Shown here one piece after another: positions 9,218 through 18,915 of a stretch of DNA of 64,000 nucleotides. The notes beneath the pieces are model-generated. The model made no database searches. It saw nothing but the letters and a program-made list of their open reading frames with translations, and had not been told where the DNA came from. Origin of the DNA: Sutterella sp. AM11-39 (lineage in GTDB: Bacteria; Pseudomonadota; Gammaproteobacteria; Burkholderiales; Burkholderiaceae_F). Location: assembly GCF_003472385.1 (NCBI RefSeq), contig NZ_QRLV01000009.1:1-64000 (forward strand), given 5' to 3'. Positions within the stretch are counted from its first letter, which is position 1, and every line of letters begins with the position of its first letter. Made by a program: the position numbers and the translations under genes.

Positions 9218-11557
9218 TTAGGATTTCTTTCCGAAGCCCGTGACGTGCAGGGCACGCAGGATGTTTTGCGGACCGGTGTGCGAGGCGGGCTTTTCGAGCT
9301 TGGCGCCGGATTTGCCTTCGCTCTTGTCGTCCGTCTTGGCTCGGTCGCACAGCTCGTTGAGCTCGTGCTGGAGCACGGCCACGATGCTGTAGCGGTTGAC
9401 GAGCTCGCGGGCAAACTGCAGGAAGTTGAGGTAGAGCTCACAGCCGCGCATCGAGATGTTTTCCGTGGCAATCGACGAGAGCAGGTTTTCCTGCATGCGG
9501 TCGATTTCAAGGATGATGTCGTTGCCGTTGAGCTTCACCGACTCGAGCGCATGGCGGCCCTTGACGGCGCGGCCGAGCTTTTGCAGGTCGCTTGCCAACT
9601 GGATCAGATTGGCCTTGAGTTCACCCTTGTAGACGCGGTGACGGTTGGCAATGTGGTCCTTTACCGTCGTCGTAAGCTTTTGCAGGTTGCTTCCCACTTC
9701 ACGCATGCCGGTGTATGCGCGGTAGTAGCAGTAACGGGCATCGCGGTCGAGCTTGGTGTCGGACTTGCGCTGCTGGGCCATGTCGTAATAGACACTGCGT
9801 TCGCGGCTCAACAGGTCGAAGAAATCAGCCGACTCGCTCTTGATCTTGCGAAGCGCCGATTCGTTGTCGTTGAGAAACGCCTTGACGGTGGCTTCGTACA
9901 GATCCACGGTGTGCTGCAGATGCAGGCCGACCGTGTCGTTGATGGCGTCGCGTACCGAGTAGCAGTCGTCGTTTTTGAGGTGGCGTTCCTTTTGCTCGGC
10001 GGAATGCGACTTAAGGAAGTTGGAGCGAATCAGCAGCGTGATCGCAAAGAGCATCAGCGCGATCATCATGTAGGTGCCGCCCATCATCGCCATCCAGCAG
10101 ACCAGGGCTGCGGCCGAGCAGGCGGTAAAGGCGGTGAGGAACCAGCCGCTGATCACGGTGAGTACGCCGGAAATGCGGTAGACGGCCGTTTCACGGTCCC
10201 AGGCGCCATCGGCAAAGCTCGAGCCCATGGCGACCATGAAGGTCACGTAGGTGGTGGACAAGGGCAGCTGCAGACTGGTTGCAGAGGCAATCAGAATGGA
10301 ACTGAGGACCAGGTTGACGGATGCGCGGACATAGTCGAAGGGCAGCGGCTGTTCGTTGCGCTCGAGCTTACGGGGCTTGAAGCGGGAATGCAATGCTCCC
10401 TGAAGGCGCATCGGCAGAATTTGACGGATGACCGATCCGAGCGTCATGGAGCTGCGCACGATCATGCGGCCGGGCAAGGAGCTGCCGAACTGTTCGTGTT
10501 CACCCTGCTGGCTCGAAGAGAGGTTGATGGAAGTCTGAACCACGCGGTGGGCTTTCTTGGAGAACCACAGCGTGAGCACCATGACCAAACCGGACAGGAG
10601 CAAGAAAATTGTGGCGGCCTTGCTGCCTTTTTCGGCAAGGCTAGTCATCATGAAGGTGTCGCCGTCGGTGCCGTTGGCCATGAAGTCGCGTACGGCATCA
10701 AGAGCGGCAAGCGGCACACCGACGAAGTTCACCAAGTCGTTGCCGGCAAACGCGAAAGCAAGCGAGAAGGTACCGCTCAGAATGACGATTCGGAAGATGT
10801 TGAAGTTGATTGTCCAAAGCAAAATGGAGAACAAAATGGACAATCCGATGAAGAGCGTCAAAAGGATGGCGGAGGTGTTGGCGTCGATCCAGGCGATCCA
10901 TTCGGGTTGCATGAAGCTGGCGCCTTTGGCGCCTTTCATGACGAGGAAGTAGAAGATGGCCGTGATGCAGAAGCCGCCGAAGATGCCGCCGATGCGGCGA
11001 TACATGGCTTCAAAGTGGAAGGTAAAGAGCAAACGCATCAGGTATTGCACGACCATGCCCGAGACGAAGGCAACGCCTACGGAAACCAAGATACCTGAGA
11101 TGATCGTCAGTGCCTTGGCGGTGTTGATGTAGTCAACAACGGCCGCGAAGCTGCCGTCGGCAACGTAAATCTTGTAGAGAGCGGCGGCAAGGGCGCTGCC
11201 GAGCAGCTCGAAGATGATGGAAACGGTGGTGGAGGTGGGCAGACCCAGGGAATTGAAAGTGTCCAGCAGAAGCACATCGGCGATCATGACGGCAAAGAAG
11301 ACAATCATGATCTCGTTGAATGTGAACATCTGCGGATGAAAGACGCCCGAGCGAGCGATTTCCATCATCCCTGAGGAGAAGGTGGCGCCGAGAAGAACGC
11401 CGAAGCTTGCCACCCACATCGTGGTACGGAAACGCGCGATGCGGCAGCCTAAAGCGGAATTAAGGAAGTTGACGGCGTCGTTACTGACGCCTACGAACAA
11501 GTCAAAGCACGCCAGCACGGCCAGAAAGCCGAGGACGACCAGATAAAAATCAGACAT
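9218..11557 (-). CDS. Inorganic phosphate transporter, PiT family, second copy with PhoU-like domain
   Basis: A 779-residue paralogue of the PiT protein at 2353-4572, alike over its whole length: SNDAVNFLNSALGC, GNDLVNFVGVPLAALD and STTYVTFMVAMGSSFADGAW are shared, as is the ~230-residue helical C-terminal part (with RGCELYLNF). It differs by an extra ~35-residue Ser/Lys/Gly-rich tail. The ATG at 11557 is followed immediately by the first membrane helix. Upstream is an extensive set of Pho-box-like repeats on both strands. Two PiT copies 5 kb apart suggest a duplication followed by insertion or retention of aminotransferase-uvrB-gph between them. Confidence 0.9.
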   Translation of the reverse strand: MSDFYLVVLGFLAVLACFDLFVGVSNDAVNFLNSALGCRIARFRTTMWVASFGVLLGATFSSGMMEIARSGVFHPQMFTFNEIMIVFFAVMIADVLLLDTFNSLGLPTSTTVSIIFELLGSALAAALYKIYVADGSFAAVVDYINTAKALTIISGILVSVGVAFVSGMVVQYLMRLLFTFHFEAMYRRIGGIFGGFCITAIFYFLVMKGAKGASFMQPEWIAWIDANTSAILLTLFIGLSILFSILLWTINFNIFRIVILSGTFSLAFAFAGNDLVNFVGVPLAALDAVRDFMANGTDGDTFMMTSLAEKGSKAATIFLLLSGLVMVLTLWFSKKAHRVVQTSINLSSSQQGEHEQFGSSLPGRMIVRSSMTLGSVIRQILPMRLQGALHSRFKPRKLERNEQPLPFDYVRASVNLVLSSILIASATSLQLPLSTTYVTFMVAMGSSFADGAWDRETAVYRISGVLTVISGWFLTAFTACSAAALVCWMAMMGGTYMMIALMLFAITLLIRSNFLKSHSAEQKERHLKNDDCYSVRDAINDTVGLHLQHTVDLYEATVKAFLNDNESALRKIKSESADFFDLLSRERSVYYDMAQQRKSDTKLDRDARYCYYRAYTGMREVGSNLQKLTTTVKDHIANRHRVYKGELKANLIQLASDLQKLGRAVKGRHALESVKLNGNDIILEIDRMQENLLSSIATENISMRGCELYLNFLQFARELVNRYSIVAVLQHELNELCDRAKTDDKSEGKSGAKLEKPASHTGPQNILRALHVTGFGKKS

Positions 11558-11605
11558 TTGAGCACGGATGGGTTGTTGACAACTTAATAGAAAAGTTTTG
11601 CAGAT

Positions 11606-11658
11606 GTTTATGACAGATTTATGACAAAGCTGTCATCAAATCGTCATTGAGTTGTCAT
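11606..11658 (-). promoter_or_regulatory. Bidirectional Pho-box-like array
   Basis: On the minus strand TTGTCAT (11627-11621) and CTGTCAT (11616-11610) are 11 bp apart with A/T-rich spacers, an almost ideal PhoB box for the PiT gene starting at 11557. Immediately beside it, on the plus strand, CTGTCAT (11630), TCGTCAT (11641) and TTGTCAT (11652) follow at exact 11-bp steps. The two arrays face away from each other. A possible -10 (TATTAA, minus strand 11589-11584) lies downstream. Confidence 0.78.
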
Positions 11659-11675
11659 ACAAGCCTGCCGCGCTT

Positions 11676-11714
11676 GCAAAAAAAAGCCTGCGGTAGGGAC
11701 TTTCCGCAGGCTTT
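11676..11714 (-). terminator. Intrinsic terminator after yhbY
   Basis: A perfect 11-bp stem (11704-11714 with 11683-11693) is followed by a run of T on the minus strand, 23 bases after the yhbY stop. Confidence 0.9.
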
Positions 11715-11736
11715 GAAGACGAAAAACCGAAGTTCG

Positions 11737-12207
11737 TCAGGCAAGCGAGGCCTTTTTAGTTTTGCGCTTGGCTGCCGCACGCGCTTTACTCTTGCGCTTG
11801 GCGTCCTTGGCGCTCGAAGGTTTGCCCAAAGCGAGCTTCTTTTTCTTGTCGGAGGGTTTCTTGATGCCGCGGGCGCCGGGGTCGGACTTGGCGCGCAGCT
11901 GAGCGAGCCCGATGTCCTCTTCAGTCTTTTCGACGGGCGGGCGATAGAAGACGAGCATCTTGCCGATGGCCTGGATGCGGGCGGCGCCAAGCTCTGCGGC
12001 GACCGTGTGATAAATTTCGTCGCGTTCTTCGCGATCGTCTCCGGCTACGTGCACCTTGACGAGACCGTGATCGTCGAGCGCGCGCTCGATTTCCTTTAAG
12101 ACGGCCTGCGTCATTCCCTTTTCTCCGATCAGCACGAGCGGATTCAAGTGATGGGCGTCGGCGCGCAGGCGCAGTCTTTCGTTACGCTCTAAAACTAGTT
12201 CTGTCAT
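11737..12207 (-). CDS. yhbY: YhbY family CRM-domain RNA-binding protein
   Basis: A 156-residue protein. Residues 1-95 are a CRM domain as in YhbY, which associates with pre-50S ribosomal particles. The GxxG RNA-binding loop is IGEKGMT near residues 27-33, and VKVHVAG follows. Residues ~100-156 form an unusually long Lys/Arg/Ala-rich tail that E. coli YhbY (97 residues) lacks; it probably adds non-specific RNA contacts (inference). It is divergent from rlmE, also a 50S assembly factor, as seen in related genomes. A terminator lies downstream. Confidence 0.88.
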   Translation of the reverse strand: MTELVLERNERLRLRADAHHLNPLVLIGEKGMTQAVLKEIERALDDHGLVKVHVAGDDREERDEIYHTVAAELGAARIQAIGKMLVFYRPPVEKTEEDIGLAQLRAKSDPGARGIKKPSDKKKKLALGKPSSAKDAKRKSKARAAAKRKTKKASLA

Positions 12208-12306
12208 TGTTGAATTGCGTCTTTGTACCTAAAAAAGTCGTGTAGGACGCATTTTATCTGACTAACGCCAGAAGACCGTCTGTATGAGTTGGAGGATGAA
12301 TGTCGC

Positions 12307-12476
12307 TAAAATGCGGTGTCATTAAGAATGAGCCGGCAGGCTCGGATCGTCTGTGAAGTGAGTTCCCATTGGGAATCAGCAACAGAAACCCAGCTGCAGC
12401 AGGCCCTGCCTGTTAGCAGGAATCCCCCAGCAGAAATCCCCCGACGTGAGCCGGCGGGAGGACGTCAATTGTTTTC
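12307..12476 (+). promoter_or_regulatory. Putative promoter and structured leader of rlmE
   Basis: A TAAAAT -10 box lies at 12307-12312 without a convincing -35. The following ~160 nt hold several short perfect hairpins: GAGCC/GGCTC (from 12330), TTCCC/GGGAA (about 12363-12375), CCTGC/GCAGG (about 12406-12421), and GACGT/ACGTC (about 12443-12466). TGAGCCGGC is repeated at 12329 and 12447. A 54-codon open frame (12328-12492) also runs through it and overlaps the rlmE start out of frame, without a good ribosome binding site. I do not recognise a known riboswitch class. Confidence 0.4.
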
Positions 12477-13127
12477 ATGCCCAAATCCCTAAAAAAACTA
12501 CGTTCCAACCGCGCTTGGATTGAGCGCCATATCAACGACCCTTTCGTCAAGAAGAGCCGTCGCGAGGGTTATCGCGCCCGTTCCGTCTATAAACTCACGG
12601 AGCTGGACGATACCGAACATCTTTTTCGTCCCGGCATGAACGTGGCCGATCTCGGCAGTGCCCCGGGCAGCTGGACGCAGATCGTTCGCGAGCGACTCAC
12701 GGACAAAAACGGCGAATTGAAGGGCCGCATCATCGCCATGGACATCCTGCCGATGGAGCCCATCGACGGCGTGACATTCCTGCAGGGGGACTTTCGCGAA
12801 CAGGAAGTGGCCGACAAGTTAAACGAGATTCTCGGAGGCGACAAGCTCGACGTCGTGATCAGCGACATGGCGCCGAATCTCTCGGGCATTGCGATGGTTG
12901 ACGCCAATGCCAGTCTGCTTCTCAATGAACTCGCGCTTGACTTTGCCGTCGAGCACCTCAAGCCCGAAGGCGTGTTCGTCACGAAGGCCTTTCAGGGGTC
13001 GGGCTACTCCCAGTTCATTGAAAACTGTAAGAAGCATTTCGTGAGTGTGGCTCAGCGCAAACCTGAAGCAAGCCGCAATTCAAGCGCGGAAATGTACGTG
13101 GTGGCACGTCGCCTGAAGAACAAGTGA
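12477..13127 (+). CDS. rlmE: 23S rRNA (uridine-2'-O)-methyltransferase
   Basis: RlmE/FtsJ, 216 residues, methylates U2552 in the A-loop of 23S rRNA in the 50S subunit using S-adenosylmethionine. The SAM motif DLGSAPGSW is at 58-66. The K-D-K-E catalytic set is present: Lys39 (ARSVYKL), Asp130 (SDMAPN), Lys170 (FVTKAFQG) and Glu205 (SAEMYVV). The N terminus is basic, as in the family. It lies 211 bp before ftsH, the classical partner. A long structured leader precedes it. Confidence 0.96.
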   Translation: MPKSLKKLRSNRAWIERHINDPFVKKSRREGYRARSVYKLTELDDTEHLFRPGMNVADLGSAPGSWTQIVRERLTDKNGELKGRIIAMDILPMEPIDGVTFLQGDFREQEVADKLNEILGGDKLDVVISDMAPNLSGIAMVDANASLLLNELALDFAVEHLKPEGVFVTKAFQGSGYSQFIENCKKHFVSVAQRKPEASRNSSAEMYVVARRLKNK

Positions 13128-13338
13128 GCGTGAAGCAAACTTTGTTAACGAATCTCACGCACGTGCGCTCGGCATTTGAGCGTCTTTTGCGATAGGCTTA
13201 ACGTGCTTTGGTGTCGGCGGTTTTTACGCTCGCTGTTGATTGCAGACAAAGAGCGCCGACAGCTTCATATTTGATTTACGTATTCGAGACAGGACGGCCT
13301 TGCACGGCAAGACCGTCCGCGCATGACAGAGGAATATC

Positions 13339-15288
13339 TTGGACAACAGAATGATCGGCCGCGTGGCGGTCTGGTTGCTCATCGCATTTGTGCTCTTTAC
13401 CGTCTTCCGGCAGTTTGACAACACGGCCACAGCGCCCATGAACGCCGAGCAGACGAGCTACACGCAGTTCATGCAGGACGCCAAGGACGGCAAGATTCGC
13501 CGCGTGGACGTGCAGGGCCGCAAGATCACGGTGACGCCCGTCGAAGGCGCTTCCTACGTGATCACCAGCCCGGGCGACCTGTGGATGGTTGACGATCTGC
13601 GTAAAAACGGCGTGCAGGTCTTCGGCAAGCCCGAAGAAGAACCGTCGTTCCTGCAGACGATTCTTGTGAGCTGGTTCCCGATGCTGCTTTTGATCGGCGT
13701 GTGGATTTTCTTCATGCGTCAGATGCAGGGCGGCAAGTCGGGCGCTTTCTCGTTCGGAAAGAGCAAGGCGCGCATGCTTGACGATTCGGCCAATAAAGTG
13801 CGCTTTTCCGATGTGGCCGGTTGCGACGAAGCCAAGGAAGACGTGCAGGAAGTCGTGGAGTTTCTGCGCGATCCGTCGCGTTTCCAGCGCTTGGGCGGCC
13901 ATATTCCGCGCGGCATTTTGCTCGTGGGCTCGCCCGGTACCGGTAAGACCTTGCTTGCCAAGGCTATTGCCGGCGAAGCCGGTGTGCCGTTTTTCTCGAT
14001 TTCGGGTTCCGACTTCGTAGAAATGTTCGTGGGCGTGGGCGCGGCTCGCGTGCGCGACATGTTTGAAAACGCCAAGAAGAACGCTCCGTGCATCATCTTC
14101 ATCGACGAAATCGATGCGGTGGGCCGTCAGCGCGGTGCAGGTCTCGGCGGCGGCAACGACGAACGCGAACAGACTCTCAACCAAATGCTCGTTGAAATGG
14201 ACGGCTTTGAAACCGGCACCAACGTCATCGTGATTGCCGCAACCAACCGTCCCGACGTGCTCGACCCGGCGCTGATGCGTCCGGGCCGCTTCGACCGCCA
14301 GGTCGTGGTGCCGCTGCCCGACATCCGCGGTCGCGAACAGATTCTCAATGTGCACATGAAGAAGGTGCCCATCGGCCCCGACGTGCAGCCCGACGTGATC
14401 GCGCGCGGCACTCCGGGATTCTCCGGCGCCGATCTTGCCAATCTGGTGAACGAAGCCGCTCTCTTTGCCGCCCGCCGCAACGGCCGCGTGGTGGAAATGA
14501 ACGACTTTGAACTTGCCAAGGACAAGATCATGATGGGTGCGGAGCGCCGCTCTATGGTGATGACCGAGGACGAACGCAAAAACACGGCCTATCACGAATC
14601 CGGTCACGCGTTGGTGGCAAAGCTTCTGCCCAAGTCCGATCCGGTGCACAAGGTGACGATCATTCCGCGCGGCAGAGCGCTTGGCGTAACGATGCAACTG
14701 CCCGAAGAGGACCGCTACTCGTACGATCGCGACTATCTGCTCACCCGCATCGCCATTCTCTTCGGCGGACGCATTGCAGAAGAAGTGTTCATGAATCAGA
14801 TGACCACGGGCGCGAGCAACGACTTTGAACGCGCTTCGCAGCTGGCCCGCGACATGGTGATGCGCTACGGCATGAGCGACAAGATGGGCGTCATGGTCTA
14901 TGCCGAAAACGAGGGCGAAGTGTTCCTCGGCCGTTCGGTGACGAAGACCACGCACATCTCGGAAAAGACTATGCAGGCGGTTGATGCTGAAATCCGCCGC
15001 ATTCTCGACGAGCAGTACAAGCGTGCGCGCGAGCTCATCGAAGGACATCAGAAGGAAATGCACCGCATGGCCAAGGCCCTTCTCGATTGGGAAACGATTG
15101 ACGGCGACCAGATCGACGACATTCTCGCGGGCAACGAACCGCGTCCTCCCAAGTCTCCGGTGACGGGATCGGCCAAGCCCGAACCCCGCAAGGAAGAGAA
15201 GGTCGAGGAGCCCGTGCAGGAAGCCCAGGCTCCCGCTGACGAGGCGAGTGCTGAAGCTCCTGCTTCGGATAAGGACGAACCGAGATAA
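13339..15288 (+). CDS. ftsH: ATP-dependent zinc metalloprotease FtsH
   Basis: FtsH, 649 residues, the membrane-anchored AAA+ protease that degrades misfolded membrane proteins and regulators such as sigma-32 and LpxC. Helix 1 (~8-25), a periplasmic segment, and helix 2 (~110-130) precede the AAA module with GSPGTGKT near 197, Walker [10 protein letters not shown], and the second region of homology. The zinc site HESGH is at 419-423. The start is taken as TTG 13339 because GAGG lies 6 bases before it and the N terminus then matches family length; ATG 13351 is the alternative. The C-terminal ~50 residues are acidic, Pro/Glu/Ala-rich and likely disordered. Confidence 0.96.
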   Translation: MDNRMIGRVAVWLLIAFVLFTVFRQFDNTATAPMNAEQTSYTQFMQDAKDGKIRRVDVQGRKITVTPVEGASYVITSPGDLWMVDDLRKNGVQVFGKPEEEPSFLQTILVSWFPMLLLIGVWIFFMRQMQGGKSGAFSFGKSKARMLDDSANKVRFSDVAGCDEAKEDVQEVVEFLRDPSRFQRLGGHIPRGILLVGSPGTGKTLLAKAIAGEAGVPFFSISGSDFVEMFVGVGAARVRDMFENAKKNAPCIIFIDEIDAVGRQRGAGLGGGNDEREQTLNQMLVEMDGFETGTNVIVIAATNRPDVLDPALMRPGRFDRQVVVPLPDIRGREQILNVHMKKVPIGPDVQPDVIARGTPGFSGADLANLVNEAALFAARRNGRVVEMNDFELAKDKIMMGAERRSMVMTEDERKNTAYHESGHALVAKLLPKSDPVHKVTIIPRGRALGVTMQLPEEDRYSYDRDYLLTRIAILFGGRIAEEVFMNQMTTGASNDFERASQLARDMVMRYGMSDKMGVMVYAENEGEVFLGRSVTKTTHISEKTMQAVDAEIRRILDEQYKRARELIEGHQKEMHRMAKALLDWETIDGDQIDDILAGNEPRPPKSPVTGSAKPEPRKEEKVEEPVQEAQAPADEASAEAPASDKDEPR

Positions 15289-15309
15289 TTAGGGTGAAAT
15301 GACTGAATG

Positions 15310-15337
15310 ACGGCGGGCCGGTCCCGCCGTTCTTTTT
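15310..15337 (+). terminator. Terminator between ftsH and folP
   Basis: A perfect ACGGCGGG / CCCGCCGT stem (15310-15317 with 15323-15330), 5-nt loop and TCTTTTT tail. The folP ribosome binding site starts 2 bases after it, leaving no room for a separate promoter downstream. Confidence 0.88.
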
Positions 15338-15350
15338 GAAAGGATAGACG

Positions 15351-16208
15351 GTGCAGAAAGACAATTTCGAGCGTGCGACGACGTGGCAGTGCCGTGACCG
15401 CGTGATGGATCTGTCGCGGCCTCTGATCATGGGTATCGTGAACGTGACGCCCGACTCGTTTTCCGACGGCGGTACGCACAACGAATTTGAAGCGGCCGTG
15501 GCCTGGGGCAAGCGTCTGGCTGAGCAGGGAGCCGACATTTTGGACGTGGGCGGCGAGTCGACGCGACCCGGAGCGGCTGAAGTCAGTGTGGAAGAGGAAA
15601 TTCGCCGCGTCGTGCCCGTGGTGCGCGAGCTCGCCCGAGAGGGTTTCGCCGTGTCGGTTGACACAAGTAAGCCCGAGGTGATGCAGGCCAGTCTCGAAGC
15701 CGGCGCCTGCATTCTCAATGATATTCGCGCCTTTGAACTGCCCGGCGCCGAAGAGGTGGCCGCACAAAGCGGCGCAGGGCTCGTGATCATGCACATGCAG
15801 GGAACGCCGCAGACGATGCAAAACCGCCCCGATTACGAGGATCTGCTGGGCGAAATCGAAGCGTACCTCAAGGCCCGCGAAGCGGCTCTTCTGGCTAAGG
15901 GCGTGCGGCTCGAGCAAATTTGCTGGGACGCGGGTTTCGGTTTTGGGAAGACGTTTGAGCACAATTTCAGCATTCTCAAGCACACGGAGCGCTTTGTCGC
16001 CGGCGGCCGCCCCTATCTGATGGGACTTTCTCGCAAGACTTCGATCGGCGCAGCGGCCAACCAACCCGATCCTTCCAAGCGCATCGTCTCGAGCGTGGCG
16101 GGCGCTTTGCTTGCCGCCGAACGGGGCGCGCAAATCGTGCGCGTGCACGACGTGAAGGAAACGCGTGAGGCCTTTGACGTCTGGCAGGCCATGCAGGCAG
16201 CTCGCTAA
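15351..16208 (+). CDS. folP: Dihydropteroate synthase
   Basis: FolP, 285 residues, condenses p-aminobenzoate with the pterin pyrophosphate in folate synthesis; it is the sulfonamide target. [15 protein letters not shown] near 27-41 and the [13 protein letters not shown] segment near 64-76 bind the pterin and phosphate; GLSRKTSIG carries the conserved Lys/Ser of the pABA site. The start is GTG 15351 with AAGGA 7 bases before it; no in-frame ATG exists before the conserved core except at Val18-Met19. It is followed by glmM 61 bp on, the standard order. Expression must come from read-through of the ftsH terminator or from a promoter inside ftsH. Confidence 0.95.
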   Translation: MQKDNFERATTWQCRDRVMDLSRPLIMGIVNVTPDSFSDGGTHNEFEAAVAWGKRLAEQGADILDVGGESTRPGAAEVSVEEEIRRVVPVVRELAREGFAVSVDTSKPEVMQASLEAGACILNDIRAFELPGAEEVAAQSGAGLVIMHMQGTPQTMQNRPDYEDLLGEIEAYLKAREAALLAKGVRLEQICWDAGFGFGKTFEHNFSILKHTERFVAGGRPYLMGLSRKTSIGAAANQPDPSKRIVSSVAGALLAAERGAQIVRVHDVKETREAFDVWQAMQAAR

Positions 16209-16269
16209 AATTAAAAGATTCGAGTTTTGCAGCAAGCGCCGCGGGCGTTTGACGAAAGGATTGAGAAAA

Positions 16270-17604
16270 ATGGCAAGACAGTTCTTTGGAACCGACGGCG
16301 TGCGCGGCACGGTGGGTGAAGCGCCGATTACGCCCGACTTCGTGCTTCTGCTCGGGCAAGCGGCGGGACGCGTGTTTGCGCGCCGCAGCAAGACGGCTCA
16401 CGCCACGGTTTTAATCGGCAAAGACACGCGCGTGTCGGGCTATATGCTCGAAGCTGCTCTTCAGGCGGGCTTTTCCGCTGCGGGCGTCGACATTGTTTTG
16501 TGCGGTCCGGTTCCGACGCCTGCTGTTGCCTATCTGACGCGCGCCTTGCGGCTGGACGCGGGCGTCGTGATCAGTGCCAGTCACAACCCGTACCACGACA
16601 ATGGCATCAAGTTCTTCTCAGCCGACGGGACGAAATTGCCCGATGCCGTAGAGGAAGAAATCGAAGCCGAAATCACCAAGGGCTATCAGTGCGTAGCAAG
16701 CGACGCGCTCGGCAAGGCCTATCGTCTGGACGACGCCTGCGGGCGTTACGTTGAGTTCTGCAAGAGCACCTTCCCGACGGGGCTGGACCTCAAGGGAATG
16801 AAGCTTTACCTCGACTGTGCTCACGGTGCGGCCTATCATGCGGCGCCTTCCGTTTTCCACGAACTCGGTGCCGACATCGTCTCCGACGGCGTCGAGCCCG
16901 ACGGCTTTAACATCAACCGAGGCGTCGGCGCGACGCACACCGACGATCTTGCCGAACGCACTTCCAAGGCCGGTGCCGATCTGGGGCTGTCGTTTGACGG
17001 TGACGCCGATCGCCTGATCATGGCCGACAGCAAGGGCAACGTTTACAACGGCGACGCGCTTTTGTATGTCATGGCGCGAGAACGCATTGAGGCGATGGGT
17101 AAGAAATCGGGTGTCGTGGGCACGCTGATGACCAATTTCGCGTTGGAAAAGCGCTTTGCGGAACTTGGCATTCCCTTTGAGCGTGCCAAGGTGGGCGATC
17201 GCTATGTGATGGAAAGGCTGCTGGAAAAGGGGTGGCTCTACGGCGGCGAAAGTTCCGGCCATCTGATTGCTCTTGACTGCCAGACCACGGGCGACGGCAT
17301 CGTCAGCGCTCTGCAAGTTCTCGCGGCCGTCGTCTCAAGCGGCAAGACGCTTGCCGAACTCACGGCCGATCTGCAGCTGATGCCGCAGGTTCTCATCAAC
17401 CGACGCATCGCCAAGGGCTACGATTGGAAAGCCAACGAGAAGTTTGCCGCCGAGATCAAGGCGTGCGAGGCGGAACTTGCCGATCGCGGTCGCGTGCTGA
17501 TTCGTCCGTCGGGAACAGAACCTCTGCTTCGCATCATGGTTGAAGCCAGGGATAAGGCTCTGGCGCAAACGCTGGCCGAACGCATGGCGCAGGCGCTGGA
17601 CTGA
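16270..17604 (+). CDS. glmM: Phosphoglucosamine mutase
   Basis: GlmM, 444 residues, isomerises glucosamine-6-phosphate to glucosamine-1-phosphate for peptidoglycan and LPS synthesis. The phosphorylated serine is Ser104 in ISASHNPY, the metal loop is FDGDADRL, the sugar-binding GGESSGH motif and the C-terminal phosphate-binding [10 protein letters not shown] are all intact. ATG 16270 follows AAGGA by 9 bases and starts the family-typical [13 protein letters not shown]. The gene forms a unit with folP. Confidence 0.96.
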   Translation: MARQFFGTDGVRGTVGEAPITPDFVLLLGQAAGRVFARRSKTAHATVLIGKDTRVSGYMLEAALQAGFSAAGVDIVLCGPVPTPAVAYLTRALRLDAGVVISASHNPYHDNGIKFFSADGTKLPDAVEEEIEAEITKGYQCVASDALGKAYRLDDACGRYVEFCKSTFPTGLDLKGMKLYLDCAHGAAYHAAPSVFHELGADIVSDGVEPDGFNINRGVGATHTDDLAERTSKAGADLGLSFDGDADRLIMADSKGNVYNGDALLYVMARERIEAMGKKSGVVGTLMTNFALEKRFAELGIPFERAKVGDRYVMERLLEKGWLYGGESSGHLIALDCQTTGDGIVSALQVLAAVVSSGKTLAELTADLQLMPQVLINRRIAKGYDWKANEKFAAEIKACEAELADRGRVLIRPSGTEPLLRIMVEARDKALAQTLAERMAQALD

Positions 17605-17626
17605 GAAAATCCTCCGCACCAACGAA

Positions 17627-17668
17627 AACGGGACGCAAATGCGATGATTTGCGTCCCGTTGTCTTTTA
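17627..17668. terminator. Bidirectional terminator between glmM and porin
   Basis: A perfect 14-bp stem (17627-17640 with 17647-17660) has a 6-nt loop, with GTCTTTT on the plus side and TTTTCG on the minus side. Confidence 0.88.
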
Positions 17669-17733
17669 TCTGCTTCCGGGCAAGGGAAAGAAGCCGAAGG
17701 TTCTTTCCCGATGCATCGGTTGAAGTCAAGCGA

Positions 17734-18915
17734 TTAGAACTTGTGCTTCAGACCGCAGTTGACCTGAACCCAGGAAGGATCGTAGCTGTTGCCCTTGGAG
17801 GTGTCGATGCTGTCCTGCAGGTAGCCGGCACCCATGTAGACGGTGGTGCGCTTGGAGAGGTAGTACTCGTAGCCGGCACCGACCATGAAGCGCTTGAGGT
17901 CCTGATCGACATCAGAGGTGACAGTTGTGCCTTTATTGTCGGAGGAGGCATCCAAGTAGCCGAGGGTGGTCTTGACCTTGCCGTTGCCGACCGGAATGTC
18001 CACGCCGAGCATCACGGACCAGCCGTTGGCGTCACCGAAACCACGATTAACGTACTTGTCATTGCTATCCTTGAAGTTGCCCATGCGGCCCCAGTCGCCA
18101 CCGAAGCTGCTCGAGCCGACAGCCTTGGCGTTGTCGAACCAGTGCACGCCGAGGTAGGACTTGGCAAAGCCGCAGTCGTAGTTGACGGCAGCCGTGATCG
18201 TGATCTGGTCGTCTTCGGTGTCAAAGGAATTGTTGTCGCCGAAGCTGGCCTTGTTCAGCACGTCGACAGCGCCGTACAGGCTCAGACCGCCGTTGTTGTA
18301 GGTCACGGCAGCGGCGTAGTAGCGGTCGCGCGAGGATTCGTTTTCGTAGGTCTTGTCTTCTTCGTTACCCATGCCGTACAGCACCCAGACTTCAGCGCCG
18401 GCGAAGTTCGGGGTCTTGTAGTAAACCATGTTGTCCATACGGGTCGGACGATAGGCCTGCATGTAGCTCTGAACGCCGACGTCACCCCAGCCCGTACCGA
18501 AGGAGGAGAAGTAGCCGCCCAGACCGGTCGTGCCGGAATCGTTGGCGAGCGTGCTCAGACGGCCCATACCGAACTTACCGAAGCCGCCTTCGATGTAGAT
18601 GCTCGATTCACGGTTAAAGAGTCGGTCGTCGCCCATGGCGCCGGTGTCGGAGTTAAAGCCGTTTTCGAGGATGAAGCCGACCGTCAGGCCGTTGCCGAGT
18701 TCCTCGACGCCCTTGAGGCCGAAGCGGGAGCCGGAGCTCTGACCGGACATCATGCCGAAGCTGTTGTCGGCATTGTCGGTCAAAGTGGAGTAGTTGTCGT
18801 CGTTGTAGGAGTTGTAGGCAAAGCCGGTATCGATGATACCGTACAGCGTCACGGACGCTGCGGAGGCGCTGCACATTGCCGCGGCAGCAGCCAAACCAAC
18901 CAAAGTCTTTTTCAT
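17734..18915 (-). CDS. Gram-negative trimeric porin, betaproteobacterial type
   Basis: A 393-residue outer-membrane general porin. A signal peptide (MKKTLVGLAAAAAMCSASA, cleavage after Ala-Ala near residue 20) is followed by SVTLYGIIDTGF, the usual first strand of betaproteobacterial porins, then GSRFGLKG and the alternating pattern of beta strands, ending in Phe. ATG 18915 has AGGA 8 bases upstream; the longer frame adds a basic stretch unlike a secreted protein. It is monocistronic, with a long upstream region. A weak pair of 11-bp-spaced repeats there could be a Pho box, so a phosphate-related role is a guess. Confidence 0.92.
   Translation of the reverse strand: MKKTLVGLAAAAAMCSASAASVTLYGIIDTGFAYNSYNDDNYSTLTDNADNSFGMMSGQSSGSRFGLKGVEELGNGLTVGFILENGFNSDTGAMGDDRLFNRESSIYIEGGFGKFGMGRLSTLANDSGTTGLGGYFSSFGTGWGDVGVQSYMQAYRPTRMDNMVYYKTPNFAGAEVWVLYGMGNEEDKTYENESSRDRYYAAAVTYNNGGLSLYGAVDVLNKASFGDNNSFDTEDDQITITAAVNYDCGFAKSYLGVHWFDNAKAVGSSSFGGDWGRMGNFKDSNDKYVNRGFGDANGWSVMLGVDIPVGNGKVKTTLGYLDASSDNKGTTVTSDVDQDLKRFMVGAGYEYYLSKRTTVYMGAGYLQDSIDTSKGNSYDPSWVQVNCGLKHKF

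Noticed and set aside
9128..11098. Long plus-strand open frame (656 codons) opposite the second PiT gene
   Set aside because: Antisense shadow of a high-GC gene; the product lacks hydrophobic or motif pattern and the opposite strand is a clear transporter.
13276..15063. Minus-strand open frame of 595 codons opposite ftsH
   Set aside because: Shadow; His-rich mirror of the ftsH frame.
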